Shown piece after piece: positions 1 through 6,285 of a DNA stretch of 7,422 bases. Source of the stretch: Melioribacteraceae bacterium (GTDB lineage Bacteria; Bacteroidota; Ignavibacteria; Ignavibacteriales; Melioribacteraceae); NCBI GenBank assembly GCA_026987055.1, contig JALSNL010000414.1:1-7422 (forward strand), read 5' to 3'. The notes under the pieces are model-generated. The model searched no databases, was not told the DNA's origin, and was given only the letters and a program-made list of their open reading frames with translations. The translations under genes were made by a program, and so were the position numbers. How positions within the stretch are numbered: the stretch's first letter is position 1; each line of letters begins with the position of its first letter.

Positions 1-36
1 GCGGAATGTATTAATAAATTTCGTTCAAGTTGTTTT

Positions 37-70
37 AAAAAAGGTCAAACTGTTATGTTTGGCCTTTTTT
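37..70 (+). terminator. Intrinsic terminator of a plus-strand gene lying off the left edge
   Basis: A 14-bp arm beginning with six A and GGTCAAAC pairs with GTTTGGCC followed by six T, across a TGTTAT loop. The one irregular pair is G-U in plus-strand RNA but A-C in minus-strand RNA, so the structure favours plus-strand transcripts. In reading frame 3 a TAA stop lies at 12-14 (GGA ATG TAT TAA), 22 bp before the hairpin. The other two plus frames read straight through it. The likely reading is that a plus-strand gene ends at 14 and this is its terminator, but too little of that gene is present to identify it. The A-tract on the left could also give some termination of minus-strand transcription. 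Confidence 0.7.
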
Positions 71-147
71 ATTTTAAATTTTTACCTATAATTATTTTAT
101 ACGAATAACTCATATTACGTATTAACCCAATGACCACTAAACATATT

Positions 148-165
148 AAGTTATTTAAATAACTT
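148..165. repeat. Perfect 18-bp AT-rich palindrome
   Basis: AAGTTATTTAAATAACTT equals its own reverse complement, with nine pairs and no spacer. It lies in the convergent intergenic spacer, away from any start codon. It could be a protein-binding site or a chance product of AT-rich DNA. No function is assigned. Confidence 0.45.
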
Positions 166-184
166 TACAGTATATGAAAACCGA

Positions 185-259
185 ACCCTACCAACCTCCT
201 CTTTATCAAAAGGGAAAAGTTAAAAATTCCCCCCATTTTTGCAAAGGGAAGATTAGGGT
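185..259. repeat. Decayed inverted repeat, possibly a dispersed palindromic intergenic element
   Basis: The ends are ACCCTA and TAGGGT in inverted orientation. Inside, the left part carries TCTTTATCAAAAGGG and the right part CCATTTTTGCAAAGGG, so each arm itself contains a small CTTT..CAAAGGG dyad. Arm similarity is imperfect, with several mismatches and small gaps. This nested layout of CCCT / TTTGCAAAGGG / AGGG resembles MITE- or REP-like intergenic palindromes I recall from many bacterial genomes. No transposase or target-site duplication is visible, so a mobile origin is inference. Confidence 0.5.
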
Positions 260-364
260 AAGTTAAGAAAAAAATTACAAAATAGTACTATACACAATTT
301 CATTTCATCCGTATCACGAAAAAGATATGCAAAGAAGATCAAAGATATTTTCATATTTATAAAA

Positions 365-392
365 AAAGCTACTCAAAATATTGAGTAGCTTT
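365..392 (-). terminator. Strong intrinsic terminator of the nifJ/DHOD-like unit
   Basis: A perfect 12-bp stem, AAAGCTACTCAA paired with TTGAGTAGCTTT, closes over a 4-nt AATA loop. On the minus strand the descending arm runs straight into a U tract (the seven A at 361-367 on the plus strand). It begins 33 bp after the stop codon of the DHOD-like gene, which fits the end of that transcript. The outer arm sequence recurs in the terminators at 5348-5378 and 6242-6270. Confidence 0.92.
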
Positions 393-425
393 CCAAATCA
401 ATTTGCATTCATCACTTTCAAATGT

Positions 426-1424
426 TTATATCTTTTCTCGATAGGATTGCAATAGTTTCATATAATTTGCTCTTTCAAATGCAGCAGGTTCGGCAACTTT
501 TTTCTGACTCATACTTCCTTGCATCATTTCGATAGAATCATATTCATTCTCTTTCATCCAATTCTCTAATCCGTCAATCATTTCGGAAATTCTTCCGGTA
601 CCATTACGAAGCAATTCCGAGCAAACCATTGCAACATCGCCGCCGGCCATCATTACTTTAAGAACATCTTTGTAATCATGAATACCACTTGTAGCAGCCA
701 TACTTGCTTTTATATTACTATATAAAATTGCAATCCAACGTAACGGTAATCTCATTTCCCAATTTGTACTTAGTTCCAAATTAGGTACAACTTCCAAGTT
801 ATCCAAATCAAAATCGGGTTGATAAAATCTATTGAACATAACCAAAGCATCGGCACCGGCTTTATCCAATTTTTTAGCCATATTAGACATTGATGTAAAG
901 TACGGACTCAATTTAATTGCCACCGGAATTTTTACTTGTTCTTTAACAGCTTGTAAAGTTTCTACATACATATTTTCAATATCTGCACTTGGAACATCAT
1001 TATTTGTAGGAATATAATATACATTAAGTTCCAAAGCATCGGCACCGGCATCTTCAATATTTTTTGCATATTGAATCCAACCACCTTTACTTACACCATT
1101 TAAGCTTCCAATAATAGGGATATTTGTAGCTTTTTTTAGATTTGCAATATGATCCAAATATTCAAATGGTCCTGTTTTAAATTCATGATGGTCGGGATAA
1201 TATGAAGTAGCTTCAGCATGACTTTCCGCACCGAAATCGAGAAAGTGATCTAACTCTCCGGATTCGTGAGTAATTTGTTCTTCAAACAAAGAATAAACAA
1301 CAACAGCTGCTGCACCGGCATCTTCCATAGCTTTAACGGAATCTACAGTGTAGGATAATGGTCCGGCTGATGGAACAATCGGATTTTTTAATTTTAATCC
1401 CATATAATTTGTTGATAAATCCAT
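426..1424 (-). CDS. Dihydroorotate dehydrogenase-like FMN protein, probably not a pyrimidine enzyme
   Basis: A 332-residue TIM-barrel flavoprotein of the DHOD superfamily, close to the usual length of the 'DHOD-like' subgroup. FMN-site features are visible: NPIVPSAGPLS (14-24), a lysine in AIKLSP (K171), an asparagine in VMFNRF (N198), TSGIHD (245-250) and the phosphate-binding AGGD (260-263). The strand that in class 1A DHODs reads N-x-S-C-P-N, with the catalytic cysteine, here reads LELNVYYIPT (131-140). Neither Cys nor a class 2 Ser is in place. Family descriptions state that this subgroup binds FMN but lacks catalytic residues. There is no fused ferredoxin domain, no membrane segment and only one cysteine (C268), so it is a soluble protein with no iron-sulfur cluster of its own. 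The start is supported by GGAGA 7 nt upstream. It follows nifJ by 60 bp on the same strand with a terminator after it, so co-transcription is likely. A redox role linked to PFOR is inference; the natural substrate is unknown. Confidence 0.9.
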   Translation of the reverse strand: MDLSTNYMGLKLKNPIVPSAGPLSYTVDSVKAMEDAGAAAVVVYSLFEEQITHESGELDHFLDFGAESHAEATSYYPDHHEFKTGPFEYLDHIANLKKATNIPIIGSLNGVSKGGWIQYAKNIEDAGADALELNVYYIPTNNDVPSADIENMYVETLQAVKEQVKIPVAIKLSPYFTSMSNMAKKLDKAGADALVMFNRFYQPDFDLDNLEVVPNLELSTNWEMRLPLRWIAILYSNIKASMAATSGIHDYKDVLKVMMAGGDVAMVCSELLRNGTGRISEMIDGLENWMKENEYDSIEMMQGSMSQKKVAEPAAFERANYMKLLQSYREKI

Positions 1425-1437
1425 TTTAATTTCTCCA

Positions 1438-1455
1438 AAATTTTTATAAAAATTT
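1438..1455. repeat. Perfect 18-bp AT palindrome between nifJ and the DHOD-like gene
   Basis: AAATTTTTATAAAAATTT is its own reverse complement and abuts the GC-containing palindrome at 1455-1476. In minus-strand RNA it gives a weak A/U hairpin whose far arm ends two bases before the GGAGA ribosome binding site of the DHOD-like gene. Its first half also supplies the U-rich run that follows the GC-rich hairpin. Confidence 0.5.
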
Positions 1456-1476
1456 GCCGTTACAATTGTAACGGCA
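1455..1476 (-). promoter_or_regulatory. Perfect 22-bp palindrome: intercistronic hairpin, possible attenuator or operator
   Basis: TGCCGTTACAA is followed without a gap by its exact reverse complement, starting 9 bp after the nifJ stop codon. As RNA it folds into a 9-bp stem (UGCCGUUAC) with an AAUU loop, followed on the minus strand by AAUUUUUA. That is a weak intrinsic terminator or mRNA-stabilising or processing hairpin able to set the nifJ to DHOD-like expression ratio. As DNA the core GTTAC-AATT-GTAAC has the 5-4-5 spacing of Crp/Fnr-family operators. It lacks the TGA core that the neighbouring regulator's recognition helix would predict. The hairpin reading is preferred. Confidence 0.6.
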
Positions 1477-1484
1477 CAATAATA

Positions 1485-4400
1485 TTAACCTTCAACTTCT
1501 TCGGAATAATTTAATGTTGAAAGATGTTTGTATTGTTTCCATTTTTTATTTACTTCTTCTTGTGCTAGATTCAATAAATATTTAGCTCTTGCCGGATCTA
1601 TTTTTTGTAGCATTTTATATCTGGTTTCAGTATAAATATAATTTTCCAGACCGATGGAAGGAGCTTTGGAATCTAACTTAAATGGATTTTTACCTTCTTT
1701 AATATTATCAGGGTTATATCTGAATAAAGGCCAATGCCCGCTTTGTGTAGCAAGTTTTTGATGTTCCATTCCATAAGCCAAATCATAACCATGTGCAATA
1801 CAATGGCTGTAAGCAACAATAATAGAAGGACCATCATAAGCTTCAGCTTCTAATATAGCTTTTAGTGTATGTGTATCATTAGCACCCATTGCAACTTGCG
1901 CTACATAAACATTACCATAATTTATTGCCATCATAGCAAGGTCTTTTTTAGGATTCGGTCGTCCGGCAGCAGCAAATTTTGCTACAGCACCTAGTCCGGT
2001 TGCTTTAGACATTTGACCACCTGTATTAGAATATACTTCAGTATCCAAAACAAGAATATTAACATTTTTACCTTGAGCCATCACATGATCCAAACCACCG
2101 TAGCCAATATCATAGGCCCAGCCATCGCCGCCCATAATCCAAACTGATTTTTTCACAAGATAATCTGCTAATAACAGAAGATTTTCTGCTTCATCAGATT
2201 TTATATTTTTTAGTTTATCTTTTAGTTTTGCAACTCTTTCACGTTGTTCATAAATATCAGCTTCAGATTTTTGCGGAGCTGTTAGTATTGCTTCTACTAA
2301 ATCGTTACCTATTTCTTTTTCCAAACCTTTTAGTAGCTCGCGAGCGTATTCGGTTTGTTTATCAATTGAAAGTCTCATACCAAAACCAAACTCGGCATTA
2401 TCTTCGAATAAAGAATTAGACCAAGCAGGACCTCTTCCCTCTTTGTTTTTTGCCCAAGGTGTAGTTGGCAAGTTACCTCCGTAAATTGATGAACATCCGG
2501 TTGCATTTGCAATAACTGCTCTATCACCAAATAATTGCGAAACTAATTTTACGTAAGGTGTTTCTCCACAGCCGGAACAAGCACCCGAAAATTCAAATAA
2601 TGGTTGAAGTAATTGACTTCCTTGAATTGAGCCTACATTTAATTTAGTTCTATCAAGTTCAGGAATATTCAAGAAGAAATCAAAGTTTTTACTTTCTTTT
2701 TCTCTTACAGGAATTTGTGGTATCATATTAAGAGCTTTCTTTCCAACTTCCCTTTTGTTTTTTGCAGGACAAACTTCGGCACATATTCTACATCCTGTAC
2801 AATCTTCTACAGCAACTTGAATTGTGTAAGATAGTCCCTTGTAGTCTTTACCTCTAGCATCAGTATGTTTGAATGTTTCCGGAGCATCGGCTAAAACTTC
2901 TGGTTCGTAAGCTTTAATTCTAATTGCAGCATGCGGACAAACCATAGCGCATTTACCGCATTGAATACAAACTTCTTCATCCCATTCCGGTACTTCAAGA
3001 GCAATATTTCTTTTTTCCCATTGAGTAGTTGCAGAGGGGAATGTTCCGTCAACCGGCATTTGACTTACAGGAACATCATCTCCTTTACCTTGCATCATCA
3101 ATGCCAAAGTATTTTTAACATAATCGGGAGCTGCATCTGAAACAACCGGCGGCAATTCAATTTGACTAGTAACTTTTTCAGGCACATCTATTTTATATAG
3201 ATTTTCCAATGTACCGTCAACAGCAGCAAAGTTCTTTTGTACAACGGCTTCACCTTTTTTTCCGTAAGTTTTTTTAATTGCTTTTTTAATATGATCGATA
3301 GCTTCATCTTTTGGCAATACACCGGAAATTGCAAAGAAACATGTTTGCATAATTGTATTAATTCTGGAACCCATTCCGGTTTTTTTAGCAACACTATATC
3401 CATCAATTACATAAAACTTTAATTTTTTCTCTATTATTTGTTCCTGCATATTTTTTGGTAATTTATTCCATACTTCATCTTTAGGATAAGGACTATTTAA
3501 TAGAAAAGTTCCGCCTTCAACAAGATTATCAAGAACATCAAAATTTTCTAACAAACTGAATTGATGACATCCAACAAAATTAGCTGTTTGTATTAAGTAA
3601 GTTGAATGAATAGGGTTTTTACCAAATCTTAAATGAGATATTGTTGTAGAACCCGATTTTTTAGAATCATATACAAAATAACCTTGAGCAAAATTATCGG
3701 TTTCTTCGCCAATAATTTTTATAGAGTTTTTATTGGCACCAACCGTTCCGTCTGAACCAAGACCATAGAACATTGCTCTAACAACATCATCTCCTTCAGT
3801 AACAAAAGAAGGATCAAATTCAAGACTAGTATTTGTAACATCATCGTGAATTCCGATTGTGAAATGATTTTTAGGTTTGTCATTTTTTAAATTATCAAAA
3901 ACTGCTTTTACCATAGCCGGAGTAAATTCTTTTGAAGAAAGACCATATCTACCGCCGACAACTTTAGGTAATTTTGCAAATTTAGGATTATCGGAAGTCA
4001 TATTTTCGGTAATAGCTTCAACAACATCCAAATATAAAGGCTCGCCTGATGAACCCGGTTCTTTGGTTCTATCTAAAACAGCAATCTTTTCAACTGTGTT
4101 AGGTAAAGCTTCTAATAACTTATCAGCAGCAAAAGGTCTATATAAACGAACAACCAGAACGCCAACTTTTTCTTCCATTCTGTTTGTCATGTATTCCAAA
4201 GTTTCCAATGCTGTTTCACTTCCGGAACCCATTAACATAATTACTCTTTTTGCATCAGGAGCACCGTAATAATCAAATAAATGATATTGTCTTCCTGTTA
4301 ATTCGGCAAATTTATCCATAGCACTTTGAACAATATCCGGACAAGCATTGTAAAATTTATTTACAACTTCCCTACCTTGGAAATATACATCCGGATTTTG

Positions 4401-5057
4401 AGCGGTACCTCTGATAAAAGGATTATCGGGATTAAGTGCTCTTTCTCTGTGTGCATGAACAAGTTTATCGTTACTCATTGCTTTAAGATCTTCCAGAGTT
4501 AATTGTTCAATTTTGTTTATTTCATGCGAAGATCTAAATCCATCAAAGAAATGAATAAATGGGATTCTTGATTCCAAAGTAGCTCTGTGAGCAATTGCAG
4601 CTAAATCCATAATTTCTTGAATTGAACCGGAAGCAAGCAGCCCAAAACCGGTTTGTCTTGTTGCCATCACATCACTATGATCCCCAAAAATTGAAAGTGC
4701 CGAAGCAGCGATGGATCTTGCAGATACATGAAAAACCGTAGGAGTAAGTTCACCGGCAATTTTATACATATTAGGTATCATTAAAAGTAAACCTTGCGAG
4801 GCAGTAAATGTTGTAGTTAAAGCACCGGCTTGAAGTGAACCGTGAACCGCACCGGATGCACCACCTTCACTTTGTAATTCGGAAACATGAGGAACAGTTC
4901 CCCAAATATTTTTTTTGCCTTGAGCAGACCAAGCATCGGACATTTCGCCCATACCGGAAGAAGGTGTTATAGGATAAATAGCAATAACTTCACTATTGTG
5001 ATAAGCTACATAAGCAGCAGCTTCATTTCCGTCAATAGTTATTTTCTTTCTTTCCAT
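1485..5057 (-). CDS. nifJ: Pyruvate:ferredoxin (flavodoxin) oxidoreductase, single-chain
   Basis: This cytoplasmic enzyme oxidatively decarboxylates pyruvate with CoA to acetyl-CoA and CO2, reducing ferredoxin or flavodoxin; in some organisms it runs in reverse. All fused domains are present in 1190 residues. The N-terminal pyrimidine-binding domain has YPITPSS (28-34), E64 and R114. The transketolase-C-like domain has TKEPGSSGEPLY (331-342). The gamma-type domain covers about 415-620, and the EKR segment has WEKR at 680-683. Two [4Fe-4S] motifs follow: C697/C700/C703/C707 and C753/C756/C759/C763. The TPP domain has GDGWAYDIG (977-985) and SNTGGQ (1010-1015). Proximal-cluster cysteines C827, C830, C855 and C1086 match the Desulfovibrio africanus enzyme with a constant offset of 15. 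All key residues appear intact. The chain ends soon after the TPP domain, so the oxygen-protective C-terminal extension of D. africanus is absent. The start is supported by AAGGA 5 nt upstream. Despite the gene name, nothing here suggests nitrogen fixation. It is the first gene of a probable two-gene unit. Confidence 0.97.
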   Translation of the reverse strand: MERKKITIDGNEAAAYVAYHNSEVIAIYPITPSSGMGEMSDAWSAQGKKNIWGTVPHVSELQSEGGASGAVHGSLQAGALTTTFTASQGLLLMIPNMYKIAGELTPTVFHVSARSIAASALSIFGDHSDVMATRQTGFGLLASGSIQEIMDLAAIAHRATLESRIPFIHFFDGFRSSHEINKIEQLTLEDLKAMSNDKLVHAHRERALNPDNPFIRGTAQNPDVYFQGREVVNKFYNACPDIVQSAMDKFAELTGRQYHLFDYYGAPDAKRVIMLMGSGSETALETLEYMTNRMEEKVGVLVVRLYRPFAADKLLEALPNTVEKIAVLDRTKEPGSSGEPLYLDVVEAITENMTSDNPKFAKLPKVVGGRYGLSSKEFTPAMVKAVFDNLKNDKPKNHFTIGIHDDVTNTSLEFDPSFVTEGDDVVRAMFYGLGSDGTVGANKNSIKIIGEETDNFAQGYFVYDSKKSGSTTISHLRFGKNPIHSTYLIQTANFVGCHQFSLLENFDVLDNLVEGGTFLLNSPYPKDEVWNKLPKNMQEQIIEKKLKFYVIDGYSVAKKTGMGSRINTIMQTCFFAISGVLPKDEAIDHIKKAIKKTYGKKGEAVVQKNFAAVDGTLENLYKIDVPEKVTSQIELPPVVSDAAPDYVKNTLALMMQGKGDDVPVSQMPVDGTFPSATTQWEKRNIALEVPEWDEEVCIQCGKCAMVCPHAAIRIKAYEPEVLADAPETFKHTDARGKDYKGLSYTIQVAVEDCTGCRICAEVCPAKNKREVGKKALNMIPQIPVREKESKNFDFFLNIPELDRTKLNVGSIQGSQLLQPLFEFSGACSGCGETPYVKLVSQLFGDRAVIANATGCSSIYGGNLPTTPWAKNKEGRGPAWSNSLFEDNAEFGFGMRLSIDKQTEYARELLKGLEKEIGNDLVEAILTAPQKSEADIYEQRERVAKLKDKLKNIKSDEAENLLLLADYLVKKSVWIMGGDGWAYDIGYGGLDHVMAQGKNVNILVLDTEVYSNTGGQMSKATGLGAVAKFAAAGRPNPKKDLAMMAINYGNVYVAQVAMGANDTHTLKAILEAEAYDGPSIIVAYSHCIAHGYDLAYGMEHQKLATQSGHWPLFRYNPDNIKEGKNPFKLDSKAPSIGLENYIYTETRYKMLQKIDPARAKYLLNLAQEEVNKKWKQYKHLSTLNYSEEVEG

Positions 5058-5080
5058 GTCAATCCTTATCTATGTTTAAA

Positions 5081-5110
5081 TATTTAATTGAAATTCCTTT
5101 AGTTTGTAAA
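5081..5110 (-). promoter_or_regulatory. Candidate sigma70-like promoter of nifJ
   Basis: On the minus strand TTTACA (5105-5110) is followed after 18 bp by TAAATA (5081-5086). This would place transcription start near 5074, about 17 nt before the nifJ start codon and upstream of its AAGGA. In such AT-rich DNA matches of this quality arise by chance. If the organism is a Bacteroidota member its main promoters may instead follow the TTTG / TAnnTTTG pattern, which I did not find here at good spacing. Confidence 0.35.
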
Positions 5111-5123
5111 CTATTTCTATCAA
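5110..5123 (-). promoter_or_regulatory. FNR-like operator candidate upstream of nifJ
   Basis: The minus strand reads TTGATAGAAATAGT. It matches the FNR consensus TTGATnnnnATCAA fully in the first half (TTGAT) and in two of five positions in the second (AT). The site abuts the candidate -35 box and is centred about 42 bp upstream of the predicted start, the place expected for a class II Crp/Fnr activator. The neighbouring regulator gene carries an FNR-like E..SR recognition helix. The weak second half-site and the uncertain promoter keep confidence low. Confidence 0.35.
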
Positions 5124-5347
5124 AATTTAAGCCAAAACATTTACTAAAAATTATGTTACAATACAGATTAAATTACGCTAATAATGTACGATGCTGAAAC
5201 TATTAATCTTAAAAATTAGAATAGTTACTACTAATTCTCTTACTTTTAGGAAATGAGAGTTAACATCTCCTTTAAGACATTATTATCTTATTAAAACTAA
5301 GAAAAAAAAATGTTTTTTCCAATTTACTTTTTAATACAAATAATAAA

Positions 5348-5378
5348 AAAGCTGAGTATTCTAAAAAAACTCAGCTTT
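5348..5378 (-). terminator. Intrinsic terminator of the Crp/Fnr regulator gene
   Basis: A perfect 10-bp stem, AAAGCTGAGT with ACTCAGCTTT, encloses an 11-nt loop. On the minus strand it is followed by a U run given by the A tract at 5345-5350. It begins 45 bp after the regulator's stop codon and before the nifJ leader, indicating that nifJ is transcribed from its own promoter. Confidence 0.88.
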
Positions 5379-5423
5379 AATTTTTAATATACTAACAACA
5401 AATTGGTTTTGGTATGTACTAAA

Positions 5424-6107
5424 CTACAAATAGGTGGCTTTGAATTTTTCAAATTGAAAGATTCTTAACTTGGAACCTTCCAGTTCTATCACACCTTTTT
5501 TGGCAAATGAATGCAAAGTTCTGGAAATAGTTTCTCTGGATGTACCGGCCATATTTGCTAAATCTTGTTGAAGCGGTAATTTTTCAATTTCAACAGCGCC
5601 TTGCCTAATTCTACCGGTATCATTTGCTAATTGTACTATTACAGTAGCAACCTTGCCTTCCGCATCTTTTAATGAAAGTGATTTTATTTGCATATCGGCT
5701 GTTCTCAATCGTTTGGATAGCTCTTGCATAACAGCTATAGAGATTTCAGGATGTTCTTTTAAAAACTCTAAAAATTGATTTCTTTGTATAATAAAAAGTT
5801 CCGATGGTTCTAACGAAGTAACCGTTGCAGATCTTGTTAAACCATCTATCAATGCCATTTCACCAAAAATATCGGATTCGGATAAAATATTTAAAATTAC
5901 TTCTCTTCCGTCACTACTTGTTCTGGTAACTTTTACTTTACCTTTAACAATTATAAATAGTGCACCACTTTCATCTTCTTCCATTAAGATAATACTATCT
6001 TTTTTAAATGTTTTTCTGATGCCAACTTGTGAAATTTGCTCAATGGTTTCTTCAGGTAAATCAGAAAAAATCGGGACATAGTACAAAAAGTCAGATGATG
6101 ATTTCAT
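5424..6107 (-). CDS. Crp/Fnr-family transcriptional regulator
   Basis: A 227-residue cytoplasmic DNA-binding regulator. The N-terminal cyclic-nucleotide-binding-type beta-roll (about 10-120) contains FGEMALIDG (81-89) followed by RSATV (92-96). This is the phosphate-binding cassette, with E83, R92 and S93 at the positions that contact cAMP in E. coli CRP. A long dimerisation helix covers about 120-145. The C-terminal winged helix-turn-helix (about 150-227) has recognition helix SRETISRTL (190-198). There are no cysteines at all, so it cannot be an Fe-S FNR sensor or a Cys-ligated CooA-type haem sensor. Its recognition residues combine CRP-like R191/E192 with the FNR-like E192..S195-R196 pattern, predicting a TGA-containing half-site. 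The start was set at 6107 because AAAGGAGG lies 5 nt upstream; the ATG at 6134 would have no ribosome site and would engulf this one. It is a separate transcript upstream of nifJ. Control of nifJ and the nature of any ligand are inference. Confidence 0.93.
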   Translation of the reverse strand: MKSSSDFLYYVPIFSDLPEETIEQISQVGIRKTFKKDSIILMEEDESGALFIIVKGKVKVTRTSSDGREVILNILSESDIFGEMALIDGLTRSATVTSLEPSELFIIQRNQFLEFLKEHPEISIAVMQELSKRLRTADMQIKSLSLKDAEGKVATVIVQLANDTGRIRQGAVEIEKLPLQQDLANMAGTSRETISRTLHSFAKKGVIELEGSKLRIFQFEKFKATYL

Positions 6108-6112
6108 AAGGT

Positions 6113-6120
6113 CCTCCTTT
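6113..6120 (-). promoter_or_regulatory. Strong Shine-Dalgarno deciding the start of the Crp/Fnr gene
   Basis: AAAGGAGG on the minus strand, 5 nt before the ATG at 6107. This near-perfect site shows that translation begins at MKSSSDF rather than nine codons upstream. Confidence 0.85.
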
Positions 6121-6241
6121 CCAAGAATCAACATTTCAATTTTTATTGAATACTTTCATTTTAACTATTTAATATATTGATTTTTTTTAAAAATGTTTAA
6201 AATATTTTTATTTTTTTTCAATTTATTGTTTACACAAAAAA

Positions 6242-6270
6242 AAAGCTAATCTTGTAAAAAGAGTAGCTTT
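6242..6270 (-). terminator. Intrinsic terminator of the WG-repeat gene
   Basis: A 12-bp stem with one mismatch (AAAGCTAATCTT with AAGAGTAGCTTT) closes over a 5-nt loop. On the minus strand it is followed by a run of nine U (A tract 6236-6244). It begins 15 bp after the WG-repeat stop codon. It separates that gene from the Crp/Fnr regulator, whose promoter must lie in the very A/T-tract-rich 6121-6240 stretch, where I saw no convincing -35/-10 pair. Confidence 0.88.
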
Positions 6271-6285
6271 ATAGTTGGGCATTAC

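Larger units (their letters stand above)
71..364. other. Gene-free region between two convergent terminators
   Basis: No open frame of useful length with a ribosome binding site is visible on either strand. The region lies between a plus-strand terminator on the left and the terminator of the minus-strand nifJ unit on the right, so it is the spacer of a convergent gene pair. It holds a perfect 18-bp palindrome (148-165) and a decayed inverted repeat (185-259), both listed separately. The remaining AT-rich sequence shows nothing I can name. Confidence 0.7.
5058..5347 (-). other. Long AT-rich leader/promoter region of nifJ
   Basis: About 290 bp lie between the crp-type gene's terminator and the nifJ start codon, with no plausible gene. 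Short minus-strand frames, such as a six-codon ATG..TAA after AAAGGAG near 5250-5270, lack further support. The region holds a candidate promoter and an FNR-like site near the nifJ start (listed separately). A bulged dyad near 5214-5235 (AATTAG...CTAATT) is also present. I recognise no known riboswitch. Confidence 0.6.

Noticed and set aside
3877..4269. 130-codon plus-strand open frame inside nifJ
   Set aside because: It lies wholly antisense to the intact, highly conserved PFOR coding sequence, with no ribosome site or protein family signature; it is a codon-bias shadow.
1485..5057. A nitrogen-fixation role suggested by the name nifJ
   Set aside because: No nif genes are present, and the neighbours point to general pyruvate metabolism. 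The symbol reflects family naming only.
5058..5347. Riboswitch or leader peptide in the long nifJ leader
   Set aside because: No known riboswitch core was recognised. The only short frame with a Shine-Dalgarno-like sequence overlaps it directly and has six codons with no amino-acid bias.
6107..6134. Upstream ATG giving a nine-residue longer Crp/Fnr protein
   Set aside because: It has no ribosome site, whereas the ATG at 6107 has AAAGGAGG at ideal spacing.
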